Shown: positions 24,766 to 35,056 of the stretch, piece by piece
Layout: each line of letters begins with the position of its first letter
Numbering within the stretch: position 1 is the first letter of the stretch
NCBI GenBank assembly: GCA_960531495.1
Contig: OY482862.1
Coordinates: 6,073,114 to 6,137,113, forward strand
Length of the DNA stretch: 64,000 nt
Direction: 5' to 3'
From: Zeus faber
Lineage: Eukaryota; Chordata; Actinopteri; Zeiformes; Zeidae
Translations under genes and position numbers: made by a program
Notes under the pieces: generated by a model
Seen by the model: only the letters and a program-made list of their open reading frames with translations
Database searches by the model: none
What the model was told of the DNA's origin: nothing

Positions 24766-24900
24766 TTTTGATATTCTATGTTTTTGTTTTCTTGTAGCAG
24801 GCAGATTAATCTCACCGATAATGTCGGAGAATTTCTTCTACAATCTGGCGTCACGAAAGGATTTTCAGCTTGACTCTGTTGCATCCCTTCATACCCAGGT
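24766..24900 (+). repeat. Repeat X, divergent copy X4 (exon-like)
   Basis: After a pyrimidine-rich tract ending ttttcttgtag, the sequence reads open as GRLISPIMSENFFY and onward to about 24,896, where CAG is followed by GT. The start and the motif match copies X1 and X2 (G/D-RLTSPI..ENFF), with roughly three quarters of the bases shared over 60 positions. The same acceptor-like TTGTAG precedes the motif in X1. The protein family is not recognised. Confidence 0.5.
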
Positions 24901-25014
24901 TGTGTCGACCAAGAGATTTGTGGGTTTTTTTGTTCATGTTTATTTTATTTTTTTCATGTGATTCAATAATAAGTCGACATTATTGAATACATGATTATTA
25001 TAGAGTTTTCTTGA

Positions 25015-25215
25015 TCCCTCCTAACAAAAGCATTGAGGGCAACAAGTAGAATAGTACTCTCCTTGTTTCCTCCGAGCAAAAGTGTTGAGGGTAGGTGAGA
25101 AACTTCTGTTATTGTCAAGATTACATTCGATAAATTTATAAATAAAGTCAGAATGGTTCTCTTCCTTGTTTCCTCCTAGCAAAACTGTTGAGGTGAGAAA
25201 CTTCTGGTGTTTTAA
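25015..25215. repeat. Three imperfect copies of a 40-50 base unit
   Basis: The core ttcctccNagcaaaagtgttgag occurs at about 25,017, 25,066 and 25,168 with variations, and two of the copies extend through aggtgagaaacttctg. Spacing is irregular. Function and family are unknown; LTR leaders and satellite remnants can look like this. Confidence 0.7.
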
Positions 25216-26232
25216 AAACTCTCACATGAATCCTGTGTGATCCAATTGGTGTCTGGGGAATGTGAGCCTGGCCGATGAATCATTCTGGAACATGTATGGA
25301 TGAGATGAGTTCAGAGAGATTCTATCAGTTTCTTGGGGTATGTTTAGCTACCTGGCTGATAAAAATCTTGATGAAACAAGCGAATGTATAAACGCGAGAT
25401 AAGCATGGTATGTGTGCTGTACATAACATGTCAAGCTAGTTTCACACATGAGTCCTTGGTGTAAAGTAGCATTTTAATCTAAAATATCTAGCAAGATTGC
25501 TAGAAAGGATACTTAATTGATTAAGTAAGGTTAAGGTTTTTGCATTTATTTGAAAAAAAAAAAGAGGTGAGAGCTGTAAAGTTAGTCATAGACTGAAAGG
25601 ATTAGGGAAGTTGATGTGAAAGACAATGAAAGTGGGAAAGTTTGCATATGATGCATTTCTGATTCCTTGTTTAGGATGGAACTTGGAGCAAAGTGAGTTT
25701 TAAAAGTCATTTTAGTAGGATATGGGTTCAGCAGAGGAAGCTGCAGAACTGAAGGATTTAACTAACAGTCAAATGGTGTATAACAGATGTCTATGCTGTG
25801 GTAGTTTGAATAGATATTGAACGGTTTGAACTGTTGGATTGTGTTTAGAGAGATTGTTGTGATGTTGATCATAGTGGTGTGGTGAGTTTTAGCAGGTTTT
25901 AAGTTGCTGAAAAGTGCTTTGGTTCATTAATGCGACTTTGGTAACGTGAGGAGTATGGTGAGTATATGTTTTAGAACTATAGTTTGTGCTTTGTTAATAG
26001 AATTTATCGCAGAGCATTCCAAATTGATGAAACTAAATTGATCAATATAAATTGGGAAAAAATTGCTTCCAAAATATGTTTTAAGACATCGCGGAGAGCC
26101 GATATGATGCATATTGCTGCAAAAAATAAATAAAAAATAAAAATGGAAAAAATCATTTTTGGTTTATAAAGAGTTATTCTTTTTAGATTTACATTTTTTT
26201 CCCTTTTGTGTTCGTGTGTCAAAGCGATCTTC

Positions 26233-26310
26233 TGATTGAGATAAGATAATCCTTTATCGATCACACAGAGGGATAATCTGCAGTGTTACAGCAGTAACAA
26301 ATTAGCACAA
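26233..26310 (-). mobile_element. LINE 3' end, L2-like tail
   Basis: On the minus strand it reads gtaacactgcagattatcc followed by gatcgataaaggattatctta, a typical teleost L2-type 3' end with an (ATCTT)-like tail. Only the terminal 70-80 bases are recognisable. Confidence 0.65.
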
Positions 26311-27061
26311 TGAAAAAAAGCATTTATAAATTGGTAATTCAAAATCAAAGGATATGATAAATAACTAAATAGTATAGATTAAACATTATACATGAAATCA
26401 TGATATTGCATGAGCGAAGTGTCAGTTTTGGTATGATATACAATAGTGTTTGTGTGTTTCAAATCCTTACCGGTTCCTTTTTTTTCAGTAAGGCTGGTGA
26501 TTGTTTAAGTATAACCGAACAACATTATAAATAATATTATTTATTTTATTTATTTTTGTCTTACTCTAGAGTAATCTCGATTTGACATTGAATAAGGTAG
26601 ATGTTAATATACAGTATAAAACTTAACAAGTAGTTTAACAAAGAGGAATAATTGTTTTGTTTTGTACACAAGAGAGGTAATGGATTGTGTACGTTCACTT
26701 ACTAAAAATTGAAACACTTAAATAAATCTGAAATATGTTGGCCGTTTCAATGTTTTTTAAACTTGAGGATATTTGTGGATCAATTAATGTTGTAATTATG
26801 TATTGATGAATTAACGAACGCGTCTATTCAGTGTTTTATTTCCGCAGTTTTAAGCAGGAATCCACTGACTGCAGTTTTGACCAGTGTAGATGTGACTGCG
26901 TCTGATTGGGAAGACCTGGAGGACTGACAAAGACATCAGATCAAAGAGAATTGCTCTACAATTGAGTAAGGCCAAAACATGTCCAGCATTTAAAGGTCCT
27001 TGTAAATTATTGATATTATTGATATTTGTATTTAACTGATTTGCAAATTAGATTATATAAT

Positions 27062-27101
27062 GGGTTAGGGTTAGGGTTAGGGTTAGGGTTAGGGTTAGGG
27101 C
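27062..27101 (+). repeat. Interstitial telomere-like array (GGGTTA)n
   Basis: About six perfect gggtta units lie in unique AT-rich flanks. It has the same strand orientation as the array at 13,456. Confidence 0.9.
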
Positions 27102-29385
27102 TCAATTGGAATTATTTTGAGATGATATGAATGCAAGTATATAAATAGAAAGACCTTGATTGAAATTGGCTCGATACCTCATATTGAGCTCCATCGTTAA
27201 AATGAATTAAAGCATCAGATTTTATATAGAGCCTTATAGAACCAGAATCATTCTTGATTACTTCTTATTTTAATATAACATTCTAGTTGTCTGGTCTAGT
27301 TGTTGAAGCAGCGTTCAGAAGCTGAGTTAAGGATTACTCTGTTAACACTCAGGGACACTGTTGTCAGAAAACCCTGGAGTGATCATCTCTATGACACTGC
27401 CTGTTTCAGTGGTGTACCTCTCCTTTCATCTTATGATAATGTATGAGAACAGTACATTAAGCACCTTAGGGTTTTTCACTCAAGCCCAAAGGAAATTCCT
27501 ATGTTCCTGATATCCTGCTGAGAGACATGCCTACTCCTGCATTTCCGAGAAGGTCTGTGAAGACCTTATATACAGAGATCCACTTTGGCCAAAAGGCTGA
27601 ATAACTTGGGAAATTTTCTGAACAACTAACAAAGTTTTGTTATGTGAAATGAAATGCAAGCGTTGACTCCTGTTGCTCCTTCCCTCCACCAACGAACATG
27701 AAGTGTTTGGCCTCCAAGTACAGCGAATGCACAGTTGAAAAAGATTTTGTGCACAGCTGAAGAGCCTAATTAACTGTGCTCCTTTGGAACTGCATTTGGT
27801 GATGTCACTGCATCAGACAAAACACCAAACTGAATGACTGCAATCAGAATTTTTCCACTCCAACTGGGAGCTGTGGAATGACTGACCACCTGAAGTCCTG
27901 CTGGAAATGATATCTGTGTGATTACCATGAGGGCTGCTTCTGTGTTTTCTCAGCCATTGTTTTATCAATCTGTCTATCCTGATAGTACACAGATGATAGA
28001 CGAAGTGATCATGCTTCATTGATTTACAAATATGTTGATAATAGCCCTTCTAGGTTTTAGATGGTCTCAATTTGAATGCTGGCTATGTTATTGTCATCAT
28101 ACATATATATATAATTGTTTTTATATATAAAGGTGTTAACTTTATTGGAAATGCCAAATAACCTCTCAAATTTTCTTTAATCAAACTGCAGTATGATGTG
28201 ACTCATAGTTGAATACTCCCTGGCCAAAAGGTAAGACTAGCAGTTTAAAACTTAACACATAATATATCTAATTTTTAGGAGTTGAGTAACGTAAATTGAC
28301 CGTGAGATAATGGATAGTTGATCAAATGTTATTTATCAAATGTTATTTATCGCCAGTTAGGCTCATATTAGATTGATGACTGCTGATATCTCAGGCTTAT
28401 TGCTTGCAGTTATTAATTGTACCTTTAAGGGTATAAGTAAGAATTATGAGAAATAAATAAATAAAGAATTGGAATACAGTATTGAAAGCTAAATATTAAA
28501 ATGATTTAGTATGTGAATCACATTTTCCTTACCCTTTCTAGTTGCTTAACTCATTGTTGAAGTTATGTGGAGCCTCCGGTAATGTTTTCTTTTGCCACAT
28601 TACGGAAATTTATTTGACTGATTTTGATTTTATCAATGGCAGCACACCTATTAAAATATTGATGGTTTATTGATCTGCTTGTGTCGTAGATACACAGAAC
28701 TGCCTAAAATACATAAGTAAACATAATGATTGTGCTTAGAACAATGCAGGAACCTCATGATGGACTTATCAAGCTTTGTCATGGTTAAAATATTGTTTGG
28801 TAATAATTGACGTGTTTTTTTTAATAGGATCCCAGTAAAGGTAAGCTCAACTGAGTTTCATTCCTGCCATTAGTGATGATGGGAATGCGAGGATGATCAC
28901 ATGGTGTGATAGGACTGTTCCAGCATGAAGTGCTGACTGGGAAACCAATGTGGTTAGGTCTGTCTTCAGTTGACAAAAGCCACATATGAATTACATCACG
29001 TAAACCGGTAGTGATCAGATTGTCCAGTTTAGTATTTATCATTTTAGATTTTACTTTATTAATGGATTATGTAGAGGTGATTATGTTCAGGTAACATTTG
29101 AGAAATGCGTTCTCGGAAAATTTAAAAAGCGTTGGATGATTTACACACTGTCGATTGTTTTGTAGCCAAATTGATATTCTATGGACAATATCTCCTACAT
29201 GTTAGACATTGTGATAATATTATTGTTGTTACACTGGGGTGCAACCATACATTTTTGTGCTGAGTCTGTAGTCAGTTATTCAACATAACTGTTTTGGGAA
29301 ATCACAGAATTATTCCACGTACCCTATTTTACATTCGTAGACCTAGACCAAACAATGTTGTCAAAATGTGTGTCTCTCACCCAAG

Positions 29386-29806
29386 TGTTTAAGTCTATCT
29401 GCCCAGGTCAAAGCAACACTACCTGTCCTACATAAAGGACCACTACACGATATCTGACCAGGTGACTGGGTGGTGATCTGTGTCTGCTAGAGGAAAAGCT
29501 GGAACTCTGCCAGATTCCTGGGACCGTTCCAGATCCTCCTCACCACTGCAGCAGCAGTTAAGGTGGCAGAACGACCAACGTGGATACAAGCATCTCATCC
29601 CATGAAAATTCCTTCTCCCCTCTAGCTACTGGCTGTTCTCAGATGATGGTCCACTCCTCCACCGATGATTTTCTGCTGGAGCAGCCGCAGAACGATACCC
29701 TTCGTTCCACCAGGAAATGCTTTTCCAGGCGGCTCATCATAACCCGATGGCCAGTGTAGAAGAAATTCTCCTGTATGATCGGTGAGGTTAATCTGTCCAC
29801 TACAAG
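29386..29806 (+). repeat. Repeat X, copy X1 (left part forward, right part inverted)
   Basis: The left part, about 29,386-29,627, is near-identical to 30,611-30,845. It holds an exon-like open stretch SKQHYLSYIKDHYTISDQ bounded by ctgcccag and GTGACT. The right part, about 29,636-29,804, carries the X terminal unit on the minus strand: after ttcttgtag it reads DRLTSPIIQENFFYTG and stays open to a stop shortly after CGCSSRKSSVEEW. In X2 the same unit lies on the plus strand. Seen: open stretches and repeated splice-like borders. Not known: what protein this is. Coding on the opposite strand is less likely because two of three copies have a stop there. Confidence 0.6.
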
Positions 29807-30610
29807 AATTGAGATCCTGAATTGAGATCCTGTTTAATTGTTTTAATAAATAATATTATTTTAGGTACTCAGTTATTGACAGTTTCAATTGTTATAAATT
29901 GCTTTATTGTCCAAGTGACATATTTATGTTATATGTAATATTGTTATAAAAGTGGAGTGAATAATTACAGTTAATTATAAACAATGTGAAAAATGTTTTT
30001 AAAATCAGTGTTATATTATGTATATTGTCACACAAAAATCTGTATTTCTATCAGTACTCTTCACTACCCAAGAGTGAAGACTCACTTGGTCCAAAAAGAG
30101 GTACTGTATCTCTCGTCAATGTGTGTGTCCTCTGAGTTGCTCATTACAGTATGTATGATCTTAAACTTGAGGGGCCACGTCGCCAAGACTGAACCCATGA
30201 ATGGAAGCGGAGTTCTCAACAAATATAGTTTTATTACGGTTTCAACCGATCTTCATCAAAGTCAAACGGTATTAGTAAGAAGATTTCAATATCCTCCCAA
30301 TCCCCTGGAATAGTTTTTCCTCGGATAATAACGTCGGGAGGAGAGAGAAGCATTATGCATGAGCTAATCCCGTTGCGTGTACATTCAAGTAGACTGCTGA
30401 AAACGGCAGCCACAAATCAGACATTAACACATATGGACAATTACAAAGTGGCGTCATACAAACTGCAGAGGGGTGAAGAACGCTAAACGGACATACAGAG
30501 ACACAGTGGAGCTACAGATGAAGCGACGGGACACCAGAGTGTGGCAGGGGCTGCAGACTATTACGATCTACAAGAGCAGCCTCTACCCAGCCACGAGTGT
30601 GGACTCCTCC
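29807..30610 (+). mobile_element. LINE fragment Q (5' part of the family seen at 37.5 kb)
   Basis: Near-identical to 37,545-38,250. The last 180 bases (from atggacaattacaaagtgg) are coding sequence equivalent to the region between endonuclease and RT in copy C (DNYKAASYNLRRAV.DAKRTYRETVELQM), with RRDTRVWQGLQTI visible in plus frame. It ends abruptly at about 30,610 where X2 begins. Its left border shows a 13-base tandem, aattgagatcctg, twice at 29,807-29,832. The upstream 600 bases are AT-rich and may be the 5' UTR or divergent 5' region of this copy. Confidence 0.7.
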
Positions 30611-31061
30611 CTGTGTTTAAGTCTATGTGCCCAGGTCAAAGCAACACTACCCGTCCTACTTGAAGGACCACTACACGATATCTGACCAGGTGACTGGGTG
30701 GTGATCAGTGTCTGCTAGAGGAAAAGCTGGAACTCTGCCAGAATCCTGGGACCGTTCCAGATCCTCCTCACCACCGCAGCAGCAGTTAAGGTGGCAGACG
30801 ACCAACGTGGATACAAGCATCTCATCACATGAAAATTCCTTCTCCTCTGTAGTTACTCGTTGAGGAGACAACATGAGTACACCCAACGCTGCTCACCCTG
30901 CAACTGCGATGGAACCACGTCAACCATACCCACATAGGCTACATGGGATGCTGTAGTGGGCAGATTAACCTCACCGATCATGCAGGAGAATTTCTTCAAC
31001 ACTGGCCATCGGGTTATGATGAGCCGCCTGGAAAAGCATTTCCCGGTGGAACGAAGGGTAT
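30611..31061 (+). repeat. Repeat X, copy X2 (split by LINE C)
   Basis: The left part matches X1 (exon-like SKQHYPSYLKDHYTISDQ at about 30,632-30,687, then a donor-like gtgact). Unlike X1, a 110-base stretch (ttactcgttgaggagac onward) follows, then ctgtag and the plus-strand motif GRLTSPIMQENFF from 30,957. Similarity to X1 stops at gaagggtat (about 31,061), exactly where the LINE copy C insertion begins. The matching remainder is found beyond the LINE at 34,192-34,262. The identity of X is unknown. Confidence 0.65.
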
Positions 31062-31359
31062 TCAAGTATAGTATTATATTATTTAAGATTCAAGATTCAA
31101 GATTCAAGATTTTTATTTGTCACATACATATACATACTTTCATACATATATGCAGTGAAATGTAATGCAACGCACCCGGTGATAACACACAATATGTCCT
31201 AGGAAAAAAAAAAAAAAATGTCTTTCTATAGGCCGACTAACTGACTCCTAAAACGTAATACAGTAAGTTGAATACGTATAGAATAAAATAAAAATATATA
31301 GAATAAAATACAATAAGAATAAAAAGAAATAAAATGGAATAGATAGAGGGAATATGCCT

Positions 31360-33800
31360 ATGTATATACAGATATGTGCATTAAAGTGGCATGTGACTTA
31401 AAGTGGCATGTGAATGTGAATAGAGTGAATACAGTTCTAATGGCTTGCGGGAAAAAACTCTGTCTCAGTCTCTCTGTTCTCGCTGTGTGGCTGCGGAGGC
31501 GCTTGCCTGACCGCAGCAGCTGAAACAGTCCGTTGTTGGGGTGATGAGGATCCTTCATGATCCTGCGGGCTCTGCTACTACACCTCCTGGTGTATAACTC
31601 CTGCAAGGGGGGGAGGGTAGTTCCAGTGGTACGTTCAGCTGACACACCACCCTCTGCAGGGCCCGCCTGTCCTGGGCAGTACAGTTCCCAAACCAGGCAG
31701 TGATGTTGCCTGTCAGGATGCTCTCCACTGCTCCAGAGTAGAAGGACTTGAGGATCCTCACCGAGACCCGGAATTTCCTCAGCTGCCTGAGGTGGTAGAG
31801 ACGCTGCCTCGCCTTTCTCACCAGAGTGTCTGTGTGTACAGTCCATGTTAAGTCCTCTGTGATGTGGACTCCCAGATATCTGAAGCTGCTCACCCTGTCG
31901 ACAGAAGTCCCATTAATCCACAAGGGCGCGTGCGTCCTCGATTGTGATCCACGCCTAAAGTCCACAATCAGCTCCTTGGTTTTGCTGACGTTCAGGTGGA
32001 GGCTGTTGTCCTGGCACCAGAGTGACAGGTCAGCCACCTCCTCGCGGTAGGCCTTCTCATCGGAGTCGGTGATCAGGCCCACGACCACGGTGTCGTCAGC
32101 AAACTTGATGATGGTGTTGGAGCTGGACCTGGCCACACAGTCATGTGTGTACAGGGAGTACAGTAGGGGGCTGAGGACGCATCCCTGGGGGGATCCTGTA
32201 TTCAGGGTGAGGGAGCTTGACATGTACTTCCCCACCCTGACCACCCGGGGGCGGGCTGTGAGGAAGTCCAGGATCCAGGCGCAAAGCGAAGCATTCAGTC
32301 CGAGCTCCATCAGCTTGACAGCCAGTCTGGTAGGGTTTATGGTGTTGAAAGCTGAACTATAATCGATGAACAGCATTCTCACATAGGCCCCCTTCTGGCC
32401 ATCCAGATGCATGAGCGTGGTGTGCAGTACCTGGGAGACCGCGTCATCCGTGGATCTGTTTTGTGGGTACGCGAACTGCAACAGGTCCAAGGTGCGGGGA
32501 AGGGAGGCGCAGATGTAATCCTTAATCAGCCTCTCGAAACACTTCATGACCACCGAGGTGAGGGCCACCGGACGGTAGTCATTCAGGCAGGTTGGAGAGG
32601 CGATCTTCGGGACAGGAACGACGGTGGACCTCTTGAAGCAGGATGGGACCACTGATTCAGCCAGGGAGATGTTGAATATTGTAGTGAACACCGGAGCTAG
32701 CTGGTTAGCACAGGTCTTCAGTACTCGCCCAGATATGACATCTGGACCCGCAGCTTTCCTGGTGTTCACCCGCATCAAAGCCCTCCTGACCTCGTGCACA
32801 GACACTGATATTGCGCGCTCATCCCGAGCGGTGTAACTCCAATTAGCCGGCGAGCTACCGGTGCTGTTGCCAGACTCGAACCGCGCATAAAAGGAGGTCA
32901 GTTGGTTGGCTAGTGAGGCGTCCACACTCGTGGCTGGGGGGGAGCTGCTCTTGTAATTCATAATAGTCCGCAGCCCCTGCCACAAGCTTCTTGTGTCCCC
33001 CCGCTCCATCTGTAGCTCCACGGTCTCCCTGTATGTCCGTTTGGCGTCCCTCACCGCCCTCCGCAGATTGTACGACGCCGCTTTGTAATTGTCCATATTA
33101 CCAGATACAAGTCCGTCGTTGTAAGCGGCCGTGCGCGCATTCAGAGCGCAGCGGATGGATTTATCAACCCATGGTTTCTGGTTTGGAAATATCCGAACTT
33201 TCACCGTGGGAACGATATTATCCGCTAGAGTAGTTACAAAACTTACTACAACCTCCGTAAACTCGATGACGTCACTTGAACTTGATTGGAACATGTCCCA
33301 GTCTACTTCAGTCAGAGCGTCCTGAAGCTCAGCCTCCGATTGGTCCGTCCACCGCTTCACTTCCCTCGTCACCACCAGATCCCGCGCGATCAGAGGCCTG
33401 TAAACGGGAACCAGCAAGATCGCGGTGTGATCTGATTTCCCGAAAGCAGGGAGCGAGACGGGCTTGTATCCGTTCTTGTAAGGTGTGTAACAATGGTCCA
33501 AAGTTTTATCTCCTCTGGTGGCACACGTAATGTGTTGGTGGAAATTAGGCAGAACTTTTTTAAGGTTGGCCCTGTTAAAGTCCCCAGTCACCACCACAGC
33601 CGCGTCGGGATGTCTGTTCTGAAATCCGCACAACACATCGTACAGAACCGACAGAGCTGCGGCGGTGTCTGCTTGCGGTGGGATATAAACTGCTGTGATG
33701 ATGACTGTGCTAAATTCCCGGGGGAGATAAAATGGACGGCATAGTATGGTCAGCTGTTCCAGGTTCGGCGAGCAGGAGTGGGAGAGGAATTTGGTGTTGT
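31360..33800 (-). pseudogene. LINE pol protein: endonuclease, reverse transcriptase
   Basis: It nicks target DNA and copies element RNA by target-primed reverse transcription. Domains in order on the minus strand: an APE-type endonuclease with TGDFN (about 33,574-33,588), GDKTLDH and GKSDHTAI; a linker; the RT with [60 protein letters not shown] and catalytic FADDTVVV (about 32,092-32,103); then the ELIVDFRR and YLGVHITEDLTW thumb region and a C-terminal HHPNNGLFQLL segment. The RT frame is open from the gap to about 31,650. There one missing base relative to copies A and B shifts the frame, and the C-terminal segment continues in another frame to about 31,360. The N-terminus is hidden by the gap, so the true start is unknown. 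The clade is judged from motifs. Confidence 0.85.
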
Positions 33801-34000
33801 NNNNNNNNNNNNNNNNNNNNNNNNNNNNNNNNNNNNNNNNNNNNNNNNNNNNNNNNNNNNNNNNNNNNNNNNNNNNNNNNNNNNNNNNNNNNNNNNNNNN
33901 NNNNNNNNNNNNNNNNNNNNNNNNNNNNNNNNNNNNNNNNNNNNNNNNNNNNNNNNNNNNNNNNNNNNNNNNNNNNNNNNNNNNNNNNNNNNNNNNNNNN
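33801..34000. other. Assembly gap (200 N)
   Basis: Exactly 200 N, inside LINE copy C. The round number suggests an arbitrary-size gap, and the missing LINE sequence may be longer. Frames crossing it are not real. Confidence 0.99.
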
Positions 34001-34191
34001 TGTTGTTGTTGAGAGTGTTCCCGCGTAAGATTTCCGCCGGCCACTCTGCTCCCACGGATAAAAAGTCCCAAAGTTGTTCGTTTAGGGAAATTTTTATAAC
34101 CATGAGTGCATCGCGGTCGTATGAGGTAACTGTCGATGTTTTTTTGGCGTACATTATGATAAAAAAAGGAAAAAATACTAAAAAGTGAAAG

Positions 34192-34262
34192 AATAACGTT
34201 CTGCGGCTGCTCCAGCAGAAAATCATCGGTGGAGGAGTGGACCATAATCTGAGCACAGCCAG
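34192..34262 (+). repeat. Repeat X, fragment X3 (remainder of X2)
   Basis: Sixty-odd bases near-identical to the outer end of X1 (in the opposite orientation there): cgttctgcggctgctccagc through gagcacagcc. In plus frame it reads CGCSSRKSSVEEW and then stops. It is the piece missing from X2, on the other side of LINE copy C. X similarity ends at about 34,262 and gag-like sequence of the Gmr1-like fossil begins directly after. Confidence 0.7.
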
Positions 34263-34895
34263 AGTCCAGCGAAGCCTGATTTCTACCCTCTTGTATTCTT
34301 AACGGTATGTCGTAGGTCCCTCCTCTGTCCGACCTCCATCATGGGGCAGTCCTGGCGAACGTGGTTGGATCGTCTGCAGCACCAGCATCTCTGCCCCGGC
34401 GCCTGAGCAGCTGTCTGTGGCCCAGTGACGGCACCGCCCTGTGGGTAATGGGGGACAGAGAGGGAACAGCACGGAAGGGGAGACAGAGCAAGATGAAGCC
34501 CTGGCTGGCCCCCTACAGGTTGTGGGGCTGGGCCGAGGTCCTCGGGGCAGACGCAGCAGGCCTCTAGAGGTCCTCCGCTGGAGCGCAGGGATGGGCTGGG
34601 GACCCGACGAGTCCCACGTGGGTCCTGGTGATGGAAGCAGGCTGCCCCCGGTCACCCGGCCCACGTGACGGGATTTGTGGCTTGTCCTCCGGCTGGCACC
34701 CAGTTGGCGGCTGCGGGCCAGCTGTACGTCGGGGCATGCTTATGCCACTCCGTGTCCTGGTGGCACTTGCGTCTCCCAGAAACAGCGATGATATGGTAGC
34801 GGCGCCCCCAGGCGCCCGACCACAGCCGGTCCACTCCGTCCTTCCGGGAGCACACGCTGGAGCGTGCAGCAGCCTGCACCCGCACACTCCTCACT
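34263..34895 (-). mobile_element. Gmr1-like Ty3/gypsy fossil, gag region
   Basis: In one minus frame a CCHC zinc knuckle is readable (CWCCRRSNHVRQDC, about 34,346-34,387) followed by PMMEVGQ, the kind of nucleocapsid knuckle seen at the end of gag in this group. The DNA is GC-rich and proline-coding upstream. It has the same strand as the pol fossil at 22.3-24.4 kb and lies on the correct side to be its upstream half. Protease sequence was not recognised. The fossil is broken. Confidence 0.65.
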
Positions 34896-35056
34896 GAAAA
34901 GACAGTACAACACATATGAAAACTCTCCCAGCCGGGTCTGACCAATCAGCGCTAAAGAGGCTGATCGGGCAGACTCGGTACAACAGCTACGGAGCTAAGC
35001 AAGCCCTGTCACTTGTAGACGTGGCTTAACCACACCCCCTCGTCTGGCACAGAGGC
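34896..35056 (-). mobile_element. Gmr1-like fossil, upstream LTR (partial)
   Basis: Read on the minus strand it begins TGTGCCAGACGAGGGGGTG at about 35,053 and matches the LTR behind the pol fossil for about 150 bases (through the shared agccgggtctgaccaatcag). Two LTRs on one strand, gag next to one and pol next to the other, fit a single old insertion whose middle received other DNA. Confidence 0.65.

Larger units (their letters stand above)
24376..29385. other. AT-rich interval, mostly unassigned
   Basis: This 5 kb lies between the Gmr1-like pol and repeat X. It is AT-rich with very few open frames, lacks transposon motifs apart from those listed, and has intron-like texture (polypyrimidine-AG and GTAAG words, for example tttatttccgcag at about 26,848 and ctttattctgcag near 24,766). 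A TATAA-like box (tgtataagg) lies near 24,672 ahead of the X-like exon at 24,796. It may be internal or intronic sequence of the unknown X unit, or a separate old insertion. No gene can be assigned. Confidence 0.5.
31062..34191 (-). mobile_element. LINE copy C (CR1/L2/Rex-like), near full length
   Basis: This is the most complete copy of the GATTCAA-tailed LINE family in the window, about 3.1 kb. Its 3' end is at the left: an AT-rich block at 31,067-31,092, heptamer tail, 3' UTR, then pol running right to left in the minus strand. The 5' end is close to 34,191, where repeat X sequence resumes. A 200-base assembly gap interrupts the N-terminal part. The insertion lies within repeat X, so it is younger than X. 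No clean target-site duplication is visible, only partly alike flanks (gaagggtat and gaaagaata), which fits L2/CR1-type insertion. Confidence 0.85.

Noticed and set aside
26849-26929. Exon-like stretch after tttccgcag reading SRNPLTAVLTSVDVTASDWEDLED then stop
   Set aside because: Only about 26 codons, and its phase does not fit the X4 exon-like stretch upstream. Too short to support without transcript evidence.
31555-34245. 896-codon open frame starting MVHSSTDD on the minus strand as one protein
   Set aside because: Its first residues belong to repeat X on the other side of the LINE border, and the frame passes through 200 N of unknown sequence. Only the part after the gap is LINE pol.
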